Assembly (NCBI GenBank): GCA_963281255.1
Contig: OY725498.1
Location: 186,001 to 250,000 of the forward strand
Direction: 5' to 3'
Source: Aphrocallistes beatrix
Lineage: Eukaryota; Porifera; Hexactinellida; Sceptrulophora; Aphrocallistidae
Length of the DNA: 64,000 nt
Below are positions 57,408 to 64,000 of this stretch, piece after piece. Both the position numbers and the translations under genes were made by a program. The notes under the pieces are model-generated. The model did not search any database, was not told the origin of the DNA, and saw only the letters and a list, made by a program, of their open reading frames with translations. Position 1 is the stretch's first letter. The number at the start of each line of letters is the position of its first letter.

Positions 57408-60095
57408 ATGGCAGGCAGGAAACCTATCGAGGGAGAAATGTCAGAGAGTGACATTGAGTTCTTCAGACGTGAGTTGAAGAGCATAGAACCTAGCCAGCTG
57501 ACTCTAATCACTGGGACAGGAGACGAAGCTCAGAAGGTATTAAGGGATATGATAGATTCAGGAGCTAGCATACAGGATGGTAAGTTGTCAGAGAAACACG
57601 AGTCAGCTGTTGATGGGAACAAAATGAAGATTGAACAGACAATTCGAATTGAAGAGAGCATAGCACAGGGCAGTGCTATGCCAGGAATGACACTAAGGGC
57701 CAGAAGAGGACAAATGAAGCGACAAACTGGTGAGAACTACTGAATAATCGCCCCAGGGTTTATTCATGGAATGCTGTATGCACAAATACGTATAAGCGTT
57801 TAGTCACAGAATCATAGGTAGTTGAAGGAAATAGAACACCATCCATGCCACAAGGATATCTCCTTAGAGGAGTTGCAATTAAAAATATTTACAACGCACA
57901 TATATTTGTCTAAAATGCAATCGTTAATTATATTTTCATACATTGCACATTGGCTCATATTTTATGATATCAATGAGATCTCAAAGGACACTATTGGGTA
58001 CTTTTATTTCACTAATAGAAAACTTTTAAATGAGCATTTCCCGATGGATCAAGAGAATTATCTTCCCACCCTTCTAGTTGTTTACCGGATCAAGATGTTT
58101 ATAGTTTTGCAATTGATAGATAGGAAAAGGTTCATCGACTTGAGGATTGGAGATGATATGAAGCAGATTGACCTTGTGAAAGAAGTAACGAGAGTTATTG
58201 ACACCTCAGATCTCAAGAAACATATTGACGAGACATTCCAAGAAACAGACTTCAGTGTCAAAGAATTTCACACAGAGAATTATCCTAAAAATAGTCAAGC
58301 CTACTTAATCGAAGCAGAATTCTACTGCAGAAAAGCTCGAGAGTACAGAGCCAAGGAAAAAGCAGCAACAGCAGAAGCTGAATATTATGGAGATCTCGAG
58401 AAAATGTATGCTACAGATAAAGAAAGTAGAGACATTAAAGAACAGTCAAAGATTGTGAGTTTATTCCTCAAAGTTTGCTTATTAGCAAACAAATTTTGCT
58501 CTCAAATGTTTGAACAACTTTATTTGGTTAAAATTGTTGTTGATAAAACATATCTGCCTTAGATATCACAAAAGTATCGAAAAGTAGAAAGGAGCTATTC
58601 AGAGGTATTCTACTACTGCATACAAGAAGCTGTCTATTGGAAAATAAAAGCTGAGATCTACAACAATAGTGAACAGGACAAGAAACGGATACAAGACCCC
58701 ACCAAATCTAGCAGTTGTAACATACACTCTGAGAATGACGTCACCAAATACGTGTACATCCCTACTGATAAGAAAAATATCGACCCATATAACTTTGATT
58801 TGGAATTAACTAAAGTTGGTTTAGGAGCTCGTAGCGGAGTGAATAATGTGATGTTAGTCGTGAAAGAGTTTCAAGAGTGTAAAGAACTGAATACACTTGA
58901 TATGATATCAAAGTTGAGTCACTATGGAGGAGAGTTTAAGGACAGAGGTATGGTGATGGTAACCGAGGAAAGTAAGCTGATAGATGATTATCAAGCGGAA
59001 GATTTCCCTGAAACAGAATCAGAGTATTTCACAAAAGAGGCAACGTCTAATGAGTACTCGGATATTCTTAAAATTTTAACAGCCGAAAACAGAGTTTTCA
59101 GTTTCGATAAGAAGAGAGTTGATGAACCGAAAATGCGAACCGAAATGGGAGAATTCTTCAAACAAGAAAGAGAGGACCATCGCACAAATGACAACTTTCG
59201 AAAAATCCAAAACTCATCGAAAATAGTTCAACGTGCGACTGAAGGTGTTAAGCACACGAGTAAGCTGACTCAGACTGGAATGAATGTATACAGGAATATG
59301 CATACGGCGAGTAAGGGAGTGGATATCCAAGTTGACAAGATCAAAATTGATGAAGTTGTTTTAAATCGAGTTTTAGAGGCAAAAAGGAATATGAATGAGT
59401 TGAGAATAGATGAACATAAATATGTGGAAACTGAACAAAAAAAAGAATTTCAGCGGAAGCATGAAATTAACACAAAACCTGAAGAATGGAGGAGAAATCA
59501 TGAAATTGAGATGGAGAAACGGAGATTGGAAGAAAAGGAAAGGGAGAAAAGACGAAGAGAGAAACGAGGGAGAGAACGAGAGAGAGAAGAGAGGGAGAGG
59601 CAAAGGAAGTTAGAACAAGAAATCGAATCAAGCAAAAAAGAACTTGAAGAAATTCGATCTAACGCAAAGCGGATGTTGAATAACATCAAAAGATGGCTAG
59701 ATAGTTGCGAGAAAAAGGATCACCCAAAGTATCTAGAGGTTCAACGTGGCTACGAAAGACTCGTCAACATGCTTAAAGATCCCACAATTGACGGTGAAGA
59801 TCCAGAAGAAACACTGAAGAACCTCAAAAGTTTGATAACTGAAACAGAGATTTTGAATATGGAGGTTAGGGATCTCACTCGTAAGAAAAAGGAAGTAAAA
59901 AGTGACATTCCTGAAGGAATAAAAACTGTGGCAACTGTAGTTACAGTAGAAGGGTCTGCTTGGGTAGGCTTAGAGGTTGGTGCAGCTGTTGGAACCTTTG
60001 CTGGGCCTGTTGGGACGGTGGTAGGAGGAGTTATTGGGGGAGTTATTGGAGGAGTGGGTGGAGCTGTTGCATCATATTTTACGTGGTGGAAATAG
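57408..60095 (+). CDS. GZ11: three-exon Gly-zipper-family gene, coiled-coil type, last of the array
   Basis: Exons are 57408-57729, 58120-58454 and 58563-60095, about 729 residues, the longest intact copy. Exon 1 is nearly identical to GZ10. Exon 2 ends AAG-ATT|GTGAGT and exon 3 begins ISQKYRKVERSYSEV. Exon 3 carries, in order, the YVYIPTD / LELTKVGLGARSG / NNVMLVVKEF / DRGMVMVTEES / ENRVFSFDKK half, a helical linker with GMNVYRNMHTASKGVD, a Glu/Arg/Lys coiled coil (59430-59640), CEKKDHPKYLEVQRGY, and the tail GTVVGGVIGGVIGGVGGA with SYFTWWK at the end. About 80 bp of intron 1 (57885-57965) recurs downstream of the stop (60147-60225), a trace of unit duplication. Confidence 0.78.
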
Positions 60096-60479
60096 TCTAA
60101 CATTTTTTCCAATATTTGTATCAAGTTTAGAAAGAATTGTTCTAAATATTTACAACACATATATTTTGTATAAAATGCAAGTGTTTATTATATTTTCATA
60201 CATTACACATTGACTCATATTTTTAAGTACGCATCAACGAACTGCTAACCACTCTTAATACTAAATCGTTCAAGTTGTTTATATTATTTCAACCACTCGT
60301 GATTGTGGGACATCTAAATAGCATTTTGCAACATTTCAGAATAGTTTAAGATGTGTTAGGAATGGCTACACAGAGTATTAACTCCAATCAAAGAATCCCA
60401 CCTGTCTCCACCCAATCATTTCGCAGAGATCTCCTCTACCATCTGATTGGTCCGAAGAGACAGTATGCACTCCAGTTAG

Positions 60480-60489
60480 TATATAAAGG
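60480..60489 (+). promoter_or_regulatory. TATA box of the FSIP2-like gene
   Basis: TATATAAAGG lies 69-77 bp before the ATG at 60557. ATTGG (60456-60460) and CCAAT (60411-60415) lie upstream, in both orientations of the CCAAT motif. This is a compact core promoter in the 460-bp gap after GZ11. Confidence 0.5.
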
Positions 60490-60556
60490 AACTGAGAATT
60501 AATTCTTAATTTTATTTTTCTAACATTTGCATCGTATTTGTTTCTGACACATTAAA

Positions 60557-62710
60557 ATGGATCAATGTCTAGACAAAAACAAGAAAGTCCCTTCCCTCCC
60601 CAAAATCTACAGACCCACTCAAGAGCTAGTCACAACCCGACTGGGTGATCCTTACTATGCGAGACACGACTATCACATATTCGAGACTTCGCGACCGAAA
60701 GACATTCCACTCAACTTCGAGTACAACAGTCTCCAGGACCCTAACCTCCGCTACTATTTCAGCCGGCCTCACATGCGGAATCGGTTGCAGAGACTGGGAC
60801 TCATCAACGACAGCCACGAAGTCATCTGCAGCATGAAGTTCTACCACATCTTCAGAGAGGCTATGGAGTACGAGGCCAGGAAGCTACGGGACAAGCAGTA
60901 CGACGAGGAGAGAAGGAATGTGGAGGAAACTCCGAAACCGAAGGTCAGCGAGGTGGATGAGAAGATGAGAAAGGTGAGTCATTGGTATTCAGTTTAAAAC
61001 TAAACGTAATTAGTCGGGTTAGGTAGCGAACTTTGAGTAATAAATACTCAAACATAGAGTGACGTGTGTGCAACATTACTGAACTTAAAACAAAAAACCA
61101 TACAATATAACATCGTAATACTTCGTTCGAGAAAGTATTTTTAATGATTTATTTTAAATGAGAATGATTTTAAATGCTATTTAGTAGTATATCGTAATCA
61201 GTTTTTGTACAGAAATAAAGTATTTCTGATAGCAATTCACACACAGGACACTAGCGAATAGTTATAAATTAGAAATAAACGAATGTATCAGTTCAGAGTT
61301 GTTAATAATAAAGCTAGGATTGCACATTAATGTGTGAGTATGACTGAGTGTGTAGGTGAAGCTGTTCAGAGAGAAGCAGGAGAAAGCGCAGAACTACCAG
61401 AGATCGAAGACGCAGAAGCAGAGCGAGTACGATCAGAGGGAGCTGGAGCGCCGGAGACAGGAGGCCGCGAAGGAGAAGCAGCGGAGAGAAATCGAGAGAG
61501 AGGCGGAGCGAGAGCGGAAGCTGGCTCTGATGCTGGAACGCGAGCAGCAGCACTTGTTCAAGCGCCGCAAAGTTGTGAACGGCCGCGAGTACGAGGAACA
61601 GATGCGCGAGATACGGATACGACAGCACAAGCAGCAGAGAGTGCTGCACCACCACGCTGTCATAGCACAGAGGTGAGAATAGGATTCATAGTAGCTAGCT
61701 AGCACTCAATCTCTAATACAAACTATGGGGAAGGAATATGCCACCCAGTCCTCTGTTTCACCAAGGATATCGCTACACAATGCTGCCTTAACTGATTAGT
61801 TAATTTCGATAATATAGAATAACTGGAAAATGTTGAAATATTAAGTGTTATCATGGAGGATTGGTTAGCTAGCATTCAGCTGTGTTATCATGGAGGATTA
61901 GCTAGCATTCAGCTGTGTTATCATGGAGGATTAGCTAGCATTCAGCTGTGTTATCATGGAGGATTAGCTAGCATTCAGTTGTGTTATCATGGAGGATTGG
62001 TTAGGATTCAGCTGTGTTATCATGGAGGATTGGTTAGCTAGCATTCAGTTGTGTTATTATGGAGGATTGGTTAGCTAGCATTCAGCTGTGTTATCATGGA
62101 GATTGTTAGGTTCAGACGCTGGGACGAGCACCACGCTACCATCCTGGAGGAGCAAGGACGCAGGAAGAGACACATCGACGAAGAGCGAAAGAAGAACAAA
62201 GCTAAGCGCGAGAAGTTATTCCGCATTCTCCAGAACCGCCAGGAAGCCACGCACCAGCGCCTGCTGGAGAGGAACCACGGAGAGGTGGAGGAGCTGTACC
62301 ACGAGGCCAACGCCAGAGAGCAGCGGTGGATCGAGAAGAGGAGCCGCGCCGTCCACGACTGGCAGGAGGAACACGAGCACCTGGCCTACCCCGAACCGCC
62401 GCCCCCGCCCCCCATGGGCTGCTTCACCGCGCCCACTGCTTCCCACATGGTTAAGCAGGTAAGAGTCTATCCACGCGATAGCACGGAGTGAGTAGTAGCG
62501 TTGTTTATGTTGTGCTGCGTTGTGTAGGTAGAGGAGCAGGAAGAGCTGGAGCAGAGCAAGTACCAGCAGAGACAGAAGAAGGAGAGTGTGAAGCAGGAAG
62601 TGCTGGCCAACAAGCGCGCCTGCTGCATCGTGAAGATCCAGGACACCATCTCCCGAGTGCTAGCAGAGAGAGCGATCAGATCCGCCATCGACGTAGTCCT
62701 CTCCGAGTAA
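60557..62710 (+). CDS. FSIP2-like N-terminal domain, coiled-coil protein (421 residues)
   Basis: Four exons: 60557-60973, 61356-61672, 62110-62458 and 62528-62710 (phases 0, 2, 0; 1266 nt in total, TAA at the end). Residues 56-67 are YNSLQDPNLRYY, followed by a short basic helix and VICSMKFYHIFREAMEYEA. This pattern of a 'YNSLhDPhL..YY' block, then a 'V.C.hK...Y' block, then helices is what I remember of fibrous sheath-interacting protein 2 N-termini, linked to sperm flagella. The remainder is Arg/Glu/Gln-rich helix (exons 2 and 3), a Pro-rich patch (EPPPPPPMG) and a conserved-looking end (CCIVKIQDTISRVLAERAIR). Vertebrate FSIP2 is many times longer, so this is a short relative at most. Codon use is clearly GC-richer than in the array. 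A TATA box lies 69-77 bp upstream of the ATG. A ciliary role is inference. Confidence 0.65.
60974..61355. other. Intron 1 of the FSIP2-like gene
   Basis: AT-rich, GT-AG bounded. Nothing else recognised. Confidence 0.4.
61851..62095 (+). repeat. 33-37-bp minisatellite in FSIP2-like intron 2
   Basis: About seven units of TTATCATGGAGGATTAGCTAG + CATTCAGCTGTG, with 4-bp longer variants (GGTTAG). The next, diverged unit (TTATCATGGAGATTGTTAG) supplies the exon 3 acceptor at 62108-62109. Confidence 0.8.
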
Positions 62711-62872
62711 ATATGTATTATTACCAGTCTGTACTGTCCAATCACTGTTGTACGAGAACATTAAACTGCACTCCACAACCCCAAATGTAGTATAGTACCA
62801 CTCATTCCATATATGGAAGAAGTAGCATACCATATAAGGTAATAACCCAGTTAAATAAGATCAGGCATCTGA

Positions 62873-62878
62873 TTTATT
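62873..62878 (-). terminator. Poly(A) signal of the MEPCE-like gene
   Basis: AATAAA on the minus strand 22 bp after the stop codon of the methyltransferase gene, in the expected place for cleavage in the short intergenic gap. Confidence 0.55.
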
Positions 62879-62900
62879 AATCGGAGTATACACAAGTCAT

Positions 62901-64000
62901 GTCAGCTGATAGCGGTTCCTTTCCTGAACACTTCCATCTGTCTCTGGAAGCCCTTGCTGTCGTGCGGAGGCGTTCCTAGCACCTCTCTCCCCTCGAACCC
63001 AACCTCCGAGAGGAGGAACTCTCCGAACCTGTCCGGTCGTAGCTTCAAGGCCTTGAAGTGCTCCCGCATGTGCGGAGACAGCTTGGAGCGTTTGGAGTAG
63101 CCCGAGAATTCCTGGCACTCCAGCAGCAGAATCCCCTCCTCGCTCAGATCCTTGTAGATCCTAACAACAATAACAACAACAACAATATAAACAATTCACA
63201 CCTCTAAGAAGTGACCTACCTTCTGAACAATCTCTTCACACCTCCATCTCCCCAATTCAGATGCACCCACTTAGTGACACTCAGACACAGGATGACGTCA
63301 TACCTAGCTTCTGGCGCGTAGCTGTCCATCTGCTGGTCAGAAGATAGGACGTAGTTCTCAGTTCTGAAACTCAGATTCTGTGGAAACTTCCCAACTTCCG
63401 GTCTATCTTTAGTAACACTACCATATAAGGAGATAGGATATAATCCCTTACTCTTGCTCAGAGAATATTTGAGGGATTTTCTGGCTTTCTTAATCAACTC
63501 TGGATCTATGTCGATTCCCTGAATGAACTGAGGTGTGAAGTCGCGAGCTATTTTTATCGTTATGGCGCCCGAATTGCAGCCAATGTCAAGACACCTTTTA
63601 TTTTCAAACATTTCACTTTTGAAGAATTCTATTCTCGGATCTTTTGAGAATTCCGCATTCCTGTAACCATAGTAACTAGGATAGTTCCCATATATGTAGA
63701 CTGGTTTATTTTTAGTAACAGCCACTTCCGGTTTAGTAGGCACAGGTGTCTCCAGCATCGGTTCCAATCCTAAAAATAGAATCAATTCAGAATGAAATAG
63801 TGACATTTCTAAAAATAGTCCTACCCGTGGTGTCTTCATCAGTGGCAGCTGAGTTGGACACATTCCTGTTCGCTTTCTTCTTCTTGCAGGCCGGGTGTGA
63901 GTCTAAATTTAGCGGATCTCTGGGGTTGACTGGCTCTGCGGTTGGTTCCAGATCGTGAGGTGTTAGTTCCATATTCCCTTCCACGAGACTGTCCCCTGTG
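62901..64000 (-). CDS. MEPCE: MEPCE/Bin3-family RNA 5'-phosphate methyltransferase, 5' end outside window
   Basis: Minus-strand exons are 63825-64000 (continues beyond the window), 63220-63769 and 62901-63160, with phases 1 and 2. Exon 2 has the Bin3 hallmarks: YGNYPSYYGYR, the SAM-binding motif CLDIGCNSGAITI, GIDIDPELIKKARK for the acidic loop, and YDVILCLSVTKWVHLNWGD. The last exon has IYKDLSEEGILLLECQEFS and the family C-terminus LSEVGF..., then SKGFQR. Members methylate the gamma-phosphate of 7SK (MEPCE) or the 5' monophosphate of other small RNAs (BCDIN3D); the two-part domain with a long low-complexity N-terminus favours MEPCE. The upstream exon encodes a polar linker with KKKKANR, consistent with nuclear targeting. 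It is convergent with the FSIP2-like gene, with 190 bp between their stops. Confidence 0.88.

Noticed and set aside
62071..62491. Alternative frames over the FSIP2-like exon 3
   Set aside because: Phases from exons 2 and 4 fit only the WDEHHATILEEQGRRKRH frame.
1..64000. tRNA or rRNA genes
   Set aside because: No cloverleaf with A and B boxes and no rRNA-like stretch seen on either strand; a tRNA scan would be decisive.

Overview
This is nuclear DNA of an AT-rich invertebrate animal. Coding regions are split by GT-AG introns, two ordinary metazoan genes sit at the right edge, and mobile-element debris is dense. A sponge or another early-branching animal would fit the unfamiliar multigene family and the nuclease-like/kinase genes, but the sequence alone does not fix the phylum.

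From 1 to about 60.1 kb the window is a tandem array of one gene family, called GZ here (a local name). I find 11 units: GZ1 to GZ11, with GZ1 cut by the window edge. Each has three coding exons with the same intron phases (phase 1, then phase 0). Exon 1 (about 107 codons) is nearly identical at DNA level in all units. Exon 2 (about 88-112 codons) is helical and carries a Tyr/Ala-rich motif. Exon 3 (about 350-550 codons) has a conserved N-terminal half that faintly resembles the distal half of AIG1/GIMAP-type GTPases, a variable middle (a Glu/Arg-rich coiled coil in one subfamily, a 'DNPE' segment in another), and usually a hydrophobic Gly-zipper tail. GZ3, GZ4, GZ5, GZ6, GZ7 and GZ11 read open. 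GZ2 has a nonsense codon; GZ8, GZ9 and GZ10 have frameshifts. Two short loci at 16.7 and 18.7 kb encode only the Gly-zipper part; one is intact and one frameshifted. Further relics lie at 12.3, 38.3, 40.9 and 44.2 kb.

At 36-40 kb an inverted pair of single-exon genes interrupts the array. They encode proteins with a nuclease-like N-terminal half and a protein-kinase-like C-terminal half. Copied flanking DNA at 40.9-42.8 kb stops where a third such gene would begin. Around 43.5-44.3 kb are fragments resembling an extracellular receptor gene.

Intergenic and intronic DNA holds two families of non-autonomous elements with Helitron-like ends (5' TC, GC-rich 3' end finishing CTTG, inserted between A and T), several pogo/Tigger-like MITEs with TA target duplications, a 101-bp MITE pair, a large foldback element and two minisatellites.

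From 60.5 kb the sequence changes to GC-richer ordinary genes: a four-exon coiled-coil gene with an FSIP2-like N-terminus (+ strand), and convergently the 3' part of a MEPCE/Bin3 RNA 5'-phosphate methyltransferase gene (- strand) that runs off the window. Membrane anchoring of GZ proteins and a role in recognition or defence are inferences from architecture and array structure; nothing here proves function.
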